Assembly: GCF_024679245.1 (NCBI RefSeq)
Contig: NC_090177.1
Coordinates: 45,978,018 to 46,042,017, forward strand
Origin: Pseudorasbora parva
Taxonomy: Eukaryota; Chordata; Actinopteri; Cypriniformes; Gobionidae
DNA length: 64,000 nucleotides
Direction of reading: 5' to 3'
The notes under the pieces were generated by a model. That model had not been told where the DNA came from, made no database searches, and saw nothing but the letters and a program-made list of their open reading frames with translations. The translations under genes were made by a program, and so were the position numbers. Of the stretch, positions 1-10,747 are shown one piece after another (within the stretch, counting starts at the first letter, position 1; each line of letters starts with the position of its first letter).

Positions 1-930
1 TAAAATCAAATTTTGAGCAAGTACATAACCAGCTGGTGTTCAAAACGATCCCCTTGCCTTAGCCTGATTCCCAACGGTAAGCTTGTAGTGATGCGTTATG
101 ATTGGAGCGGTACTGGTTGCTTTCCGCAGGATATTCGAGCATGGTGCTTTTCGTCTATGTGTCATTATGTCACTTTGTGCATTATTGTGATATATCGTAT
201 TAACGTTTACCGGCACATGTCTAATTTGCAGACATATATTGGATATAATATGCCTTCTATATTGGATCTGGCAGGAATGGTGCAGCACACTTATGTGAGT
301 AAAACATGTTTTATATATGTGATAGTATTGCATTGTTACAGATCGTTTTGATTACGTGTACGTGTCTAACAGAACTTACCTTAGCACACTGTCAAAGGCA
401 AAAGAAACCTTTATTTTTTGGCTCATTACGATTCGGGATCAGACTCGGACATGTATGGACCAGGGCTCGCAACGCTAACGTCCCGGGGCTTTGTGTTTTC
501 TAGACGGGCTACCAAAATGTAAGTCTGTCGGCAGGCTGGTGAATCTTCAATAGTGAAATAACATTCCTTTCTTGGTCTGCGCTGATCACTCTCTTGACTT
601 GATACTTGAAGGGCGCGCGTGTGTGCGGTTCTCGTGCTTATATCCACTGATTGGGCGGGCCGAGTTATACAAAAACAATATTCCTATCAGTCACGGGCGG
701 ATGAGAGATCAATCATTGCGTTTGTTTGATAGACATTTTGCGAGCTCTGTGAGAGAATCATTCTGGTTTCTGCTTTCAAAACAATCCCTCCCTCATGTGA
801 ACTGACAGGGGAGCAGAAGCTCATTAAATATCCAAATCTCATCCAATCCTAACTGTGGGCGTTTACTTCAAAGTCTACAGTGCCTGTTTTGTGCCTAAGC
901 AATGGTTATAAATGAGGCGCGCAGATGTGC
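1..930. other. Repeat-like sequence without recognisable gene (copy A)
   Basis: The region repeats at 28874-29810. In copy B the match is preceded at 28839 by sequence reading AAAGCTGCAGTCCATAACTT, which looks like a terminal inverted repeat of a fish DNA transposon, so the start of this window probably lies just inside such an element. A 112-codon open frame at 13-351 is kept in both copies with one residue change, but it resembles no protein I know and has a comparable frame on the opposite strand, so I do not call it a gene. Confidence 0.4.
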
Positions 931-1140
931 TCCAACAGTAGCCACTTTCAAATCCAGATGCAAAAATCTGTTTATCTGTGAATTAACTGAATGAGCACTG
1001 CACTATGATTGCACTTTATTTTATATATATCATGTTTTTACTCTTTTAATCATTATTTTACTTTTTAATGATTATTTAATTAATCTTGTTTTATTTGATG
1101 TTTTTGTATTATATTTAATGCCTTTTAAATCTTGCTGTCA
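857..1140 (+). pseudogene. Probable 3' end of a LINE (ORF2 C-terminus and 3' UTR)
   Basis: A short frame ending with the stop at 992-994 encodes VATFKSRCKNLFICELTE. This resembles the conserved C-terminus of L2/CR1-type LINE ORF2 proteins (a Phe-Lys-Ser-Arg-x-Lys-x-x-Leu-Phe pattern, compare [10 protein letters not shown] in the L2 copies at 7534-7563 and 61309-61338). It is followed by an AT-rich stretch like a LINE 3' UTR. The same segment is in copy B near 29740-30010. The clade cannot be fixed and the limits are approximate. Confidence 0.4.
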
Positions 1141-1877
1141 ACTCTGGTAATTAATGTGGTTTAAATCAGTCGAATTGAAGCGGGAGAGGGTTTCTGGATC
1201 AGTATTGTGTGTGTTTTGTATGAGATGTGGTCATGTGAATATAAAGAGTGTAGATGTTTTAGTATAGGATGTGCACTACTTTAAGTGTAGGCATACTCAT
1301 TTATTCACAGTGAACTTGGGATGCAGATTTAAAGGGGAAGTACACTAGGAGAGCCCATGCAGTTATTGTGTATACAATTATACGAATAAGAGAGTTCATA
1401 CATTGTTGTGTGTAATAATTGTTCATTTTTTGCCACAAATTCATTCTCAGTAAAAAACATGAATGAGAAGCATTGCGTCTGATTGTTTATTCACAAACGT
1501 AACGTTACTCCTTTACAGGAGTGCTAACTTTACACAAGCAAAAGCCAGTGTGACATTCGGTGTGGAAAAGGAGAGAGAAGAGAAAGAGAAAAGAGAGCTG
1601 ACTACACCACCCTGGTCACTAAACCAGGGGAATATCCTAATAAGTAATTTCCCCGTTGACAGAGACGTGGAGTTACAAAAAAATCTTTATTAAGCCAGGA
1701 TAAAAATGTTAAAGTGAATAACTTGTATCTTGAACATCCAAAAAGGCGAATCACTGCTGGCACAGACACACCACAAGAGTGACACTGACGAGAACTCACA
1801 GGGCTCGTGGTTACCGGAAGCAGGGCGAGCTAGTGCCACGCGTCGCTAGAGTCGACGATGGTCAGGAAGCACACACA

Positions 1878-1945
1878 CGTGCACCACACTTCACACACGC
1901 GCACCACACTTCACACACGCGCACCACACTTCACACACGCGCACA
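1878..1945. repeat. 20-bp minisatellite, about three units (one unit in copy B)
   Basis: The unit CACCACACTTCACACACGCG is repeated about three times. The matching place in copy B (30750-30772) has a single unit, so the array changed length after the duplication. Confidence 0.85.
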
Positions 1946-2075
1946 CTCACTGCAACCAAGGGTCAACCACTCTAGGTTGTAAACCATGCTCGGTGTCTCA
2001 GAAGGACCCACCACCAAAAGAGCAACTAGCCCTCCTGCTCCGGACCCACGGCACCTGGAACACAAGAAACACAAA

Positions 2076-2565
2076 TTACATCAGATGAATATCACCAGCT
2101 AGCAGGAGTATTGCCATCAGGTAGATGATTTTTCGGTGTGGTTGTTTCCAGTTCTCAGCTACTCGAGTATTTGTCCAGGTTGGAGGTTGGGTAGCACGAC
2201 CCTTGTTTCGAATTTTGGCATAAACTACATCTTGGCTCCATGGATTGAGATTGTAGCCACGACGATCGTCGCGTTCACAGCCAGATTGTTGTCGTTGTTG
2301 TTGTTGGCCTGAATGGCAACTTCGCACGGATAGTAGCAGTAGTGCAAACACAGTTTAAAACAAATAATCTTTGAACTATGTAGGCTAGTTTAAGGGGTTT
2401 GTGTGTATATTTAGAACACAATCTAGGTTTTTTTTGTAGGATGGAAAATTTGTCAATGTTGTTTGCGTGCGCTCCAGCATGACCTGCCAGACTGCCGTGG
2501 CGCACGGCCGTCGCCATCATTTGGCACATGTGGTGCCAGGTTATTTGTTTGTACTTAATAAACAA
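2076..2565 (-). pseudogene. Unrecognised ORF, frameshifted in copy A
   Basis: In copy B (30904-31359, minus) this region is one 151-codon frame. In copy A a 2-base loss near 2351 (ACACAG where copy B has ACACATAG) splits it into two frames. The product has a Gln-rich stretch (GQQQQRQQSG), a basic middle and a short hydrophobic C-terminus (MAILLLAGDIHLM). I do not recognise it. It may be a fragment of a transposon-borne gene or simply open by chance. The upstream region (1660-1690) has a minus-strand AATAAA-like signal. Confidence 0.3.
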
Positions 2566-2924
2566 ATAAAAACATTTGGCGCGAGGTCACAGCGTTTGGG
2601 TTTGCGCGCTCACAAGGTTTGCGAAAAGTAAACAGGCTAAAACACTCGAGGTTAGAGCCAGGGCAGACGACAGTATGAAGCGTCATTCCGCATAAGATGG
2701 GCTTACATTTGGAAATATATTACATCTACATTTCAGTGGTAACACATAAGGTGTTGATCGTCATCTTTCTTTATTATTGTTAGCACTACCTCAAACTAAA
2801 GCGGCATCTCTTCGGAGCTGTCATTTTCTTAAATAAGCCGTGGCAATGTTTCAAATGAGCGTCTTAAGCTAGACAAATTCCTTTATTTTCAACGCGATCA
2901 CCTTGCCCAAACCATTTTGAAACC
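2549..2924. other. Copy-A-specific replacement block
   Basis: Between blocks that match copy B on both sides, copy A has 376 bases and copy B has a different 553 bases (31382-31933). I see no protein or clear terminal repeats in it. Several short reversed pieces of other repeats may be present. Confidence 0.4.
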
Positions 2925-3472
2925 AAGGAGCCATTTGTCCTCCGATTACAAACAAGCTCCTCGGCACTGCGTTTGCGGGGCTCATATTACACGCTGTAGA
3001 GGATTTTTAAAAAGTGACGTGAGTGGAAGGGAGGCTGCGTCGCCGGGACAGTGTGTGTGTGAGACCGGCAGGCAGAGCAGAGCGGCAGAGAGACATTAGA
3101 GAGATGCGACAGAGTTGGGGAATTGCAGGCGCGGCTGTCATTTCAAATAGCGCAGCATATTTTAAACTAATTGGTTAACCGGTTTCAACCGGCTAATGAG
3201 GCTCGGTGGTCGGTCAAGAAAATGTTTAGTTTTCGCCATCCCTAGACCAAGCCTAACTCTTAAAAAAATAAAAATAAAAAATGCACACCATAATCCCCCC
3301 TCCACCAAACTTTACACATGGCACACCGCAGTATGGCAAGAACCATTCTCCTGGCAACTGCCAAACCCAGACTCATCCATCTGATTGCCAGACAGAGAAG
3401 CGTGATTCGTCACTCCAGAGAACACAGCCATGGAAACCCATTCCATGAAGCTCTCTACGCATTGTTCTTGAG

Positions 3473-4080
3473 TGTGGCAAGCAGCGGGGCTCGCTGCCGG
3501 GTCCCTTAGTAGGAGGAGTCACCGCCGGCCGCAAGGAGCCGGAGGAGGATCGAGCTGTCTACCAAGCGTCCAGTGCCATCGCATAGCACCGTGAGGAAGA
3601 GCCTCTCGGCGGCTGGAAGGCCGAACGGCAGTGTGTCTAGGAACCAGACCAGATTATTATTTTTTTTTCTTCTTTCTTTTTCCCCTCTCTCCCCTCTCGA
3701 TGGAGGTATGTGGCAAGCAACAGGGCGAGGGGCCGCGAGAGCGGGCCGGTGACGAGTGGTAATGAGTACCAGCTGCGCGACACACCAGTCTCGTCTCGCG
3801 GCCAAGTGATGGGAGCATAAAAGGAGGAGCGAAGGCAGCGGAGGACGAGAGAGGACCAGGGCTGGATTTTATGTTGAGTTTTGTTTATGTTTTGTTATGT
3901 GTGTGGGCAGTCGTCCGTGAGGGGCTGCCAGTGTTTTATTATGTGTGTGTGTGTGTGGGCAGTCGTCCGTGAGGGGCTGCCCGTGTTTTTCTTTCGTTTT
4001 GTTTATTTATTTTGAATTAAAGTTTGTTGAACGTTCACCGGTTTCCGCCTCCTTCCTTCCCAGCTAAGAACCCCGTTACA
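3473..4080 (+). mobile_element. Deleted LTR retrotransposon remnant with 5-bp TSD
   Basis: The block starts TGTGGCAAG and ends CCCGTTACA, and is flanked by the direct repeat TTGAG at 3468-3472 and 4081-4085. A 372-bp LTR occupies 3709-4080, with a TATA-like GCATAAAAGG near 3816 and an AATTAAA signal near 4015. It is preceded by a pyrimidine stretch and GATGGAGG, where a polypurine tract would sit. The left LTR is reduced to its first bases and almost all internal sequence is gone. The LTR holds two copies of a unit of about 50 bp (GGGCAGTCGTCCGTGAGGGG). Copy B has the same remnant at 32445-33040 with the same TSD, so insertion and deletion came before the duplication. Confidence 0.88.
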
Positions 4081-5289
4081 TTGAGCTAATCTAAAGGCCA
4101 TACAAAATGTTTAGTTCTGTAGCTGTTGACTCATTGTGTCTCATATGCACACTGTGTGCCTCAGCATGCGCTGACCCGGCTCTGTGATTTAAAGGGGCCT
4201 TCCACTTCATGGCTGAGTTTCTATTGTTCCCAATTGCTTCCACTTTTTTAAAATACTACTAACAGTTGACCGTGGAATATTTAGTAGTGAGGAAATGTTC
4301 CGAATGGACTTACAGGTCCTTCTCAAAAAATTAGCATATGTGATAAAAGTTTATTATTTTCCATAATGTAATGATAATAATTAAACTTTCATATATTTTA
4401 GATTCATTGCACACCAACTGAAATATTTCAGGTCTTTTATTGTTTTAATACTGATGATTTTGGCATACAGCTCATGAAACACCCCAAAATCCTCTCTTAA
4501 AAAAATTAGCATATCATGAAAAGGTTCTCTAAACGAGCTATTAACCTAATCATCTGAATCAACTAATGAACTCTAAACACCGGCAAAAGATTCCTGTGGC
4601 TGGTTCATTACTCAAAACCGCAATCATGGGTAAGACTGCCGACCTGACTGCTGTCCAGAAGGCCATCATTGACGCCCTCAAGCGAGAGGGTAAGACACAG
4701 AAAGACATTTCTGAACGAATAGGCTGTTCCCAGAGTGCTGTATCAACGCACCTCAGTGGGAAGTCTGTGGGAAGGAAATAGTGTGGCAAAAAACGCTGCA
4801 CAACGAGAAGAGATGACCGGACCCTGAGGAAGATTGTGGAGAAGGAGCGATTCCAGACCTTGGGGGACCTGCGGAAGCAGTGGACTGAGTCTGGAGTAGA
4901 AACATCCAGAGCCGCCGTGCACAGGCGTGTGCAGGAAATGAGCTACAGGTGCCGCATTCCCCAGGTCAAGACACTTTTGGGCTACAGAGAAGCAGGACTG
5001 GACTGTTGCTCAGTGGTCCAAAGTACTTTTTTCGGATGAAAGCAAATGCATGTCATTGGGAAATCAAGGTGCCAGAGTCTGGAGGAAGACTGAGGAGAAG
5101 GAAATGCCAAAATGCCTGAAGTCCAGTGTCAAGTCCCCACAGTCAGTGATGGTCTGGGGTGCCATGTCAGCTGCTGGTGTTGGTCCACTGTGTTTTATCA
5201 AGGGCAGGGTCAATGCAGCTCGCTATCAGGAGATTTTGGAGCACTTCATGCTTCCATCTGCTGAAAAGCTTTATGGAGATGAAGATTTG

Positions 5290-8200
5290 TATACTTGTAT
5301 ACTTGTATATAAATGTTGATACTGTTAAAATTCTGCAGCAGAGCGATGACATCTCAGATCATTACCTAATATCATGTATACTTAATTTACCTAAGGCTGC
5401 AAAGCCATCCCCTCGCTTCAAATATGGCAGGACGATAACCGCTGCGACTAAAGATTGCTTTGTACATAATCTTCCTCATCAGTTCCATCTCCTCAGCATT
5501 ACAGATAGCCAAGAGGAACTTGATGCTGCAACAGAAACTATTGACTCTCTCTTTACTAGCACTTTAGACATAGTTGCTCCCCGGCGCTTAAAGAAGATTA
5601 AAGCAAATAATCCAACGCCGTGGTACAACGAGCACACTCAGGCCCTTAAAACAGCAGCCAGAAAAATGGAGCGCAGCTGGAAGAAAACAAAACTGGAGGT
5701 TTTTCGCAATTTGTGGAAAGAGAGCATGATTGCATACAGAAAGGCCATAAAAACTGCTAGATCTGCTTATTTCTCAACTCTTTTAGAAGAAAACAAACAC
5801 AACCCTAAGTATTTATTCGATACAGTGGCTAAATTATCAAAAAATAAAGCTTCAGCTTCTGATGTTTGTAAACAACACAGCAGTAATGACTTTATGAACT
5901 TCTTTACTAGTAAGATTGATAATATTAGGAATAAAATTATAACCATGCAGCCGTCTATTACAGTATCACTTCAGACAGAGCACTGCAGGGTCACTGAGGA
6001 AAAATTACACTCATTCACTACTATAGGAGGAGAAGAATTGGCTAAACTTGTAAAATCATCAAAATCAACAACATGTATGCTTGACCCTATACCGACTAGG
6101 CTATTAAAAGAGATACTTCCAGAGGTCATAGATCCTCTGCTTATTATTATTAATTCATCTTTGACATTAGGATATGTACCGAAAACTTTTAAGTTGGCTA
6201 TAATTAAACCACTTATTAAAAAAACGCAACTTGATCCTAAAGAATTAGTCAATTACAGGCCAATCTCGAATCTACCGTTTCTATCAAAAATACTAGAAAA
6301 GGCTGTGTCTTCACAATTATGTTCCTTTTTAGAAAGAAATGGTATATGTGAGGATTTCCAGTCAGGATTTAGACCGTATCATAGTACTGAGATTGCTCTA
6401 ATTAGAGTTACAAATGATTTACTCTTATCATCTGATCGTGGTTGTATCTCTCTATTAGTGTTACTCGATCTTAGCGCTGCATTTGATACTATCGATCACA
6501 ATATTCTTCTGAATAGAATCGAAAATTATGTTGGCATTAGTGGAACTGCTTTGGCATGGTTTAAATCATACTTATCTGACCGTTATCAGTTTGTAGCTGT
6601 AAATGAAGAGATGTCACACCGATCACAAGTTCAGTATGGAGTACCGCAAGGCTCAGTGTTAGGACCGTTGCTCTTCACCCTGTATCTGCTCCACTGGGAG
6701 ATATCATTAGGAAGCATGGCGTTAGTTTTCATTGTTATGCTGACGATACTCAGCTCTATATTTCCTCACGCCCTGACGAAACCTACCAATTCAGAAGATT
6801 AACGGAATGCAGAGCTGATATAAAAAATTGGATGAATAGTAATTTCCTGCAACTTAATTCAGATAAAACTGAATTTTTAATTATTGGACAGAAAAGCTCC
6901 ACAAGTAGTAACCGAGAATACTGTCTAACACTTGATGACTGCTCTGTCAAGCCCTCGTCGTCAGTGAGGAACCTGGGTGTGCTCTTTGATACCAATCTTT
7001 CATTTGAAAGCCATGTTTCTAGCATCTGTAAAACCGCATTCTACCATCTTAAAAATATATCTAAATTACGGCACATGCTTTCAATGCAAAATGCTGAACA
7101 GTTAGTACATGCGTTCATGAGCTCAAGGCTAGATTATTGTAATGCTCTACTGGGTGGTTGCCCTGCTCGCTTAATAAACAAACTCCAGCTGGTCCAAAAC
7201 GCAGCAGCTCGAGTTCTTACTAGAACCAGGAAGTATGATCATATTAGTCCAGTTCTGCCAACACTGCACGGCTCCCTATTAAACATTGCATACATTTTTA
7301 AAATCTTGCTTATTACTTACAAAGCACTAAATAGTTTAGCTCCCCGGTACTTAAGTGAGCTCTTAACGCATTATATTCCATCATGTCTATTGCGGTCTCA
7401 AAACTCTGGCCAGTTGATCATACCTAGAATATCTAAATCAACTGCAGGCGGTCGATCCTTTTCCTATTTAGCTCCTAAACTGTGGAATAGTCTTCCTAGC
7501 ATTGTTCGGGAAGCAGACACACTCTGTCAGTTTAAATCTAGACTAAAAACACATCTCTTTACTATGGCATACACATAGAACATTTTTAACTTTTTATTAT
7601 TCAATTCAATTGACTGATTGCTAGGCTGCATTAACTAGGTCAGCCGGAACCGGGAACACTTCCCATAACACCTGATGTACTCGTTACATCATAAAAAGAG
7701 TGGCATCTACGCTAATGTTGTCTCTCTGTTTATCCCGAGGTTTATCCCGGATCTGGGCCCTGTCCAGATCGGATGGTGGACCTGCCTGGACATGACCAGC
7801 TCATCCTGGAGTGTCTGCTGAGCCGTGTCAAATGGTGTCTCCTCCGAATTTGCCTCACTGGCACGACATGCTCAAAATCCGTCTTCGGCGCAATAATTCC
7901 GATCTTTCATGTATTCATACTCTTGTGTAATCGACGCACCATCCCATCATTTATTTCCAAATAAATCTGTCTCTTCCGTTATACCCTGAAATTTTGAATA
8001 TTCCAATCTAATATGTTTTCTGACCTGTAAGGTTGCCAGAATAATAATCTTACACGGTGTGTTAATAGGCCAGAGGAGAACTGGCACCCCGACCGAGTCT
8101 GGTTTCTCCCAAGGTTTATTTTTCTCCATCACGCCCTGATGGAGTTTTGGTTCCTTGCCACTGTCGCCTTTGGCTTGGCTTGCTCAGTTGGGGACACTAA

Positions 8201-8464
8201 AAATATGATTAAAGTTATTCAACTTATTATACAAATAAAATGTATGAATTAGGTCTTATTTAATTCTATAAACTTAAATACTGATCTGCCAACATTGTTG
8301 CTATATGATAAATTAAAATAAGCTGATAACATCACTGTTTTCTGCAGTACGACTGTACAGCCAAATCTAATTTTGTCGCAATATTATCCTGTTTGACACT
8401 GTGAAGCTGCTTTGACACAATCGTGATTGTAAAAGCGCTATATAAATAAAGTTGATTGATTGAT
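5290..8464 (+). mobile_element. L2-type LINE #1, 5'-truncated, inserted in Tc1 #2
   Basis: The insertion starts right after GAAGATTTG (5281-5289) and ends in a TTGATTGATTGATT tail before TGGTTTTTCAG. Copy B reads straight through as GAAGATTTGGTTTTTC, which proves the insertion and its limits. The target duplication is probably GATTTG, merged with the tail. The 3' UTR (about 7580-8464) matches that of LINE copy #2 (61354-62667) and the fragment at 20020-20375. L2-clade LINEs typically end in a short tandem tail like this instead of poly(A). Confidence 0.93.
5335..7578 (+). pseudogene. L2 LINE ORF2, endonuclease C-end plus reverse transcriptase, one frameshift
   Basis: The frame opens with the last part of the AP-endonuclease ([12 protein letters not shown]), then a linker, then reverse transcriptase motifs in order: [50 protein letters not shown] and, after a frame change, CYADDTQLY with the catalytic Asp pair. 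The frame change is near 6690, where copy #2 has one more C (GCTCCCACT against GCTCCACT). The second part (about 6690-7578) runs to a normal C-terminus, [15 protein letters not shown]. The product would have reverse-transcribed LINE RNA at nicked DNA, but the 5' truncation and frameshift make this copy inactive. Confidence 0.92.
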
Positions 8465-9061
8465 TGATTTGGTTTTTCAGCACGACCTGGCACCTGCTCA
8501 CAGTGCCAAAACCACTGGTAAATGGTTTACTGACCATGGTATTACTGTGCTCAATTGGCCTGCCAACTCTCCTGACCTGAACCCCATAGAGAATCTGTGG
8601 GATATTGTGAAGAGAAAGTTGAGAGACTCAAGACCCAACACTCTGGATGAGCTTAAGGTCGCTATCGAAGCATCCTGGGCCTCCAGAACACCTCAGCAGT
8701 GCCACAGGCTGATCACCTCCATGCCACGCCGCACTGAAGCAGTCATTTCTGCAAAAGGATTCCCCACCAAGTATTGAGTGCAGAACTGAACATAATTATT
8801 TGAAGGTTGACTTTTTTGTATTAAAAACACTTTTCTTTTATTGGTCGGATGAAATATGCAAATTTTTTGAGATTTGGGGTTTTCATTAGCTGTATGCCAA
8901 AATCATCAGTATTAAAACAATAAAAGACATGAAATATTTCAGTTGGTGTGCAATGAATCTAAAATATATGAAAGTTAAATTTTTATCATTACATTATGGA
9001 AAATAATGAACTTATATCACATCTGCTAATTTTTTGAGAAGGACCTGTATTGCACAGGTGG

Positions 9062-9440
9062 CTACCTTCACTTGTTTCGACCTTGACTTGTTCACTTGTA
9101 TCACCAGACCAAGCTCAATTTAAAATTAAACATTGGTCTGGGGAGTCTGCTCTGTATTTTCTACTGCACAAGAGGCGTGATCAACGAGCATTATTCTAAT
9201 GACTCTATGCAATTGGATAGTCCTTCAACCAATCCGACCACAAGAGGCGTGATCAACAGGCAACGACCCATCGTTTCTCTATCTGTCATCGTGTTAAACC
9301 CGCCAATAGTGTGCCAAGTGGATAAGCCAGTCTGTGATTGGTTCCCGCAAAAGTATAACAGAAGCAGTAGAAATGAATGTACAGGTTTGCAGACATGAGT
9401 TGCAGGTTGAAATCAAATCGCCGGCAGATCAGGGTTTACC
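9062..9440. other. Insertion of unknown type inside Tc1-like #1, deleted in copy B
   Basis: Tc1-like sequence breaks near CACAGGTGGC and resumes near GTACCACGCTTGAATTC. The inserted part holds two copies of ACAAGAGGCGTGATCAAC, at 9169-9186 and 9240-9257. Bases 8958-9366 are missing from copy B. No protein or clear terminal repeats are seen. Confidence 0.45.
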
Positions 9441-9575
9441 CAGTCTAAACCCTCACGGTACCACGCTTGAATTCTTGATGGAAAAAAACGAATCCATTCA
9501 CAAATGTTTGTAGAAGCGTCTGCATGCCTGTGTGCTTGATTTTATACATATGTGGCCATGGAAGTGATCAGAACA

Positions 9576-10140
9576 ACTGAATTACAGACTGATCTCATGA
9601 AATTGCATATGTATAACACGCCAATTCGTATACCATTTTGGCGCGCTATCAAGGCGCATAATCGCTTTTTAGCGTGTTTATCAACGCCATTTCTCTTCCC
9701 CTGCGCCTAAACCTATCACAAGAAACATTCTGCATTTTTACATTTTCAAAAAAACATAATTTAGTAGGTTTATCAATCCATTTACCTTGTGGACACACAC
9801 ACACGCACATATTCAGACACATTTTGAACAGGTAACTCAAACTCTTCCCTAAATCTACCCATTTGTGTATTATAAAAACAGGAAATAACAGGCAGATACG
9901 CCTGCAGGCACAATTTATTCAGAAAGTACAAATATCCCAAATGTTCCGAGGCCAAATGATTGATTTGTGGGAAGATAATCCCCAAAAGCGGTCAGAAGAA
10001 CGTCGAGTCCATCCGCCAAAGATTAATAATACATTTCAAATATTGCCACAGGAAGAAACGTCAGGTCAGCTCTGACAGCATTGGGTGTCGTATGTCTCAT
10101 GACCAATTGCGTCATTACGTCAGCTTTGATTGTAAAAATG
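9576..10140. other. Non-coding repeat sequence shared by both copies
   Basis: This corresponds to 40750-41760 of copy B. Copy A has lost about 460 bases at 9692 (copy B 40863-41326). No gene is recognised. Confidence 0.45.
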
Positions 10141-10158
10141 CCATTGGCTCTCGTGTGT

Positions 10159-10264
10159 CTCAATCAGCTCCCTGGTTCAGTAGTCAGGGCACTGATCAGG
10201 ACATAAGTCAATGGGCTGACTCCCTGATCAGTGCCCTGAAGGCTGAACTAGGGAGCTGATTGAG
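10159..10264. repeat. Near-perfect palindrome of about 106 bp (copy A)
   Basis: Arms of about 43 bases (starting TCTCAATCAGCTCCCTGGTT, ending GGGAGCTGATTGAGA) surround a short loop. The flanks carry a direct repeat, CCATTGGCTCTCGTGTGTCT, at 10141-10160 and 10270-10289. It looks like a tiny foldback or MITE. Copy B has it at 41778-41885 with a few changes. Confidence 0.85.
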
Positions 10265-10747
10265 ACGCACCCATTGGCTCTCGTGTGTCTCGTGACCAAT
10301 CGTGTCCTTCTAAAGAGACTCGTCGTTGTGTGTTATTTCATTTAAATGAGAAATATGAAAGAGTGCGTGTGTTCTGTTCACAAAGGGTCGCGATCATTTC
10401 AACGGCTAAAACATTAAGGGGTTAGTTCACTTAAAAATGAAATTGATGTCATTAACTCCTCTCCCTAATGTCGTTCCTCACCCGTAAGACCTCCGTTCAT
10501 CTTTGGAACAGTTTAAGATATTTTATATTTAGTCCCAGAGCATATGCAGTCTATGCACACCTTACTGTCCATGTCCAGAAAGCTAATAAAGTTTATTTAG
10601 TTTGTTTATAAACTATTTATAAAGTATAAAACTTATTTATAAAGTTTGTTTTCAAACCTCAAATAAAGATTCAAACGGCCATGAATCAGTGAATCGATCA
10701 ATGATTCGGATCGCCAATGACAGACTCTTCTGACAGACTCTTGCAAG

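Larger units (their letters stand above)
4566..8777 (+). pseudogene. Tc1-like transposase, broken (copy A)
   Basis: The N-terminal frame at 4566-4781 carries a paired-like helix-turn-helix (AIIDALKREGKTQKDISERI, then SQSAVSTHLSGKS) and ends in an early stop. A second piece at 4836-5039 continues the DNA-binding part. A third at 5050-5289 holds the core after the first catalytic Asp, with [11 protein letters not shown]. The C-terminal frame at 8468-8777 has HDLAPAHSA and NSPDLNPIENLWDIVKR, the last being the D34E region with its Glu. In-frame stops or frameshifts separate the first three pieces, and an L2 LINE splits the third from the fourth. The protein cannot be made from this locus. Confidence 0.9.
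4313..9047 (+). mobile_element. Tc1-like DNA transposon #2 (copy A), interrupted by an L2 LINE
   Basis: The ends are CAGGTCCTTCTCAAAAAATT at 4313 and its inverted counterpart ending GAAGGACCTG at 9047, with a TA target duplication at 4311-4312 and 9048-9049. Subterminal repeats (TTTCATATATTTTAGATTCA and its complement) mirror each other. The original element, without the L2 at 5290-8464, is about 1.56 kb, normal for the Tc1 family. It sits inside Tc1-like element #1. Copy B holds the same element at 33274-40543. Confidence 0.93.
3270..9580 (-). mobile_element. Tc1-like DNA transposon #1 (minus strand), shredded by later insertions
   Basis: On the minus strand 3290-3472 encodes a transposase piece reading LWSDESRFSVWQSDG, the second-Asp region typical of fish Tc1 transposases. 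The Tc1-like sequence resumes at 4081-4310, at 9050-9061 and at about 9440-9575. Removing the LTR remnant (3473-4080), Tc1 #2 (4313-9047) and an unidentified insertion (about 9062-9440) brings the pieces back into register. The transposase is far from intact. The same fossil exists in copy B (about 32260-40760), so it is older than the duplication. The terminal repeats were not confidently located. Confidence 0.75.

Noticed and set aside
13..351. 112-codon frame kept in both duplication copies
   Set aside because: Conservation is explained by recent duplication; no domain, and the opposite strand is equally open.
1860..2090. His/Thr-rich small proteins
   Set aside because: They are translations of the 20-bp minisatellite.
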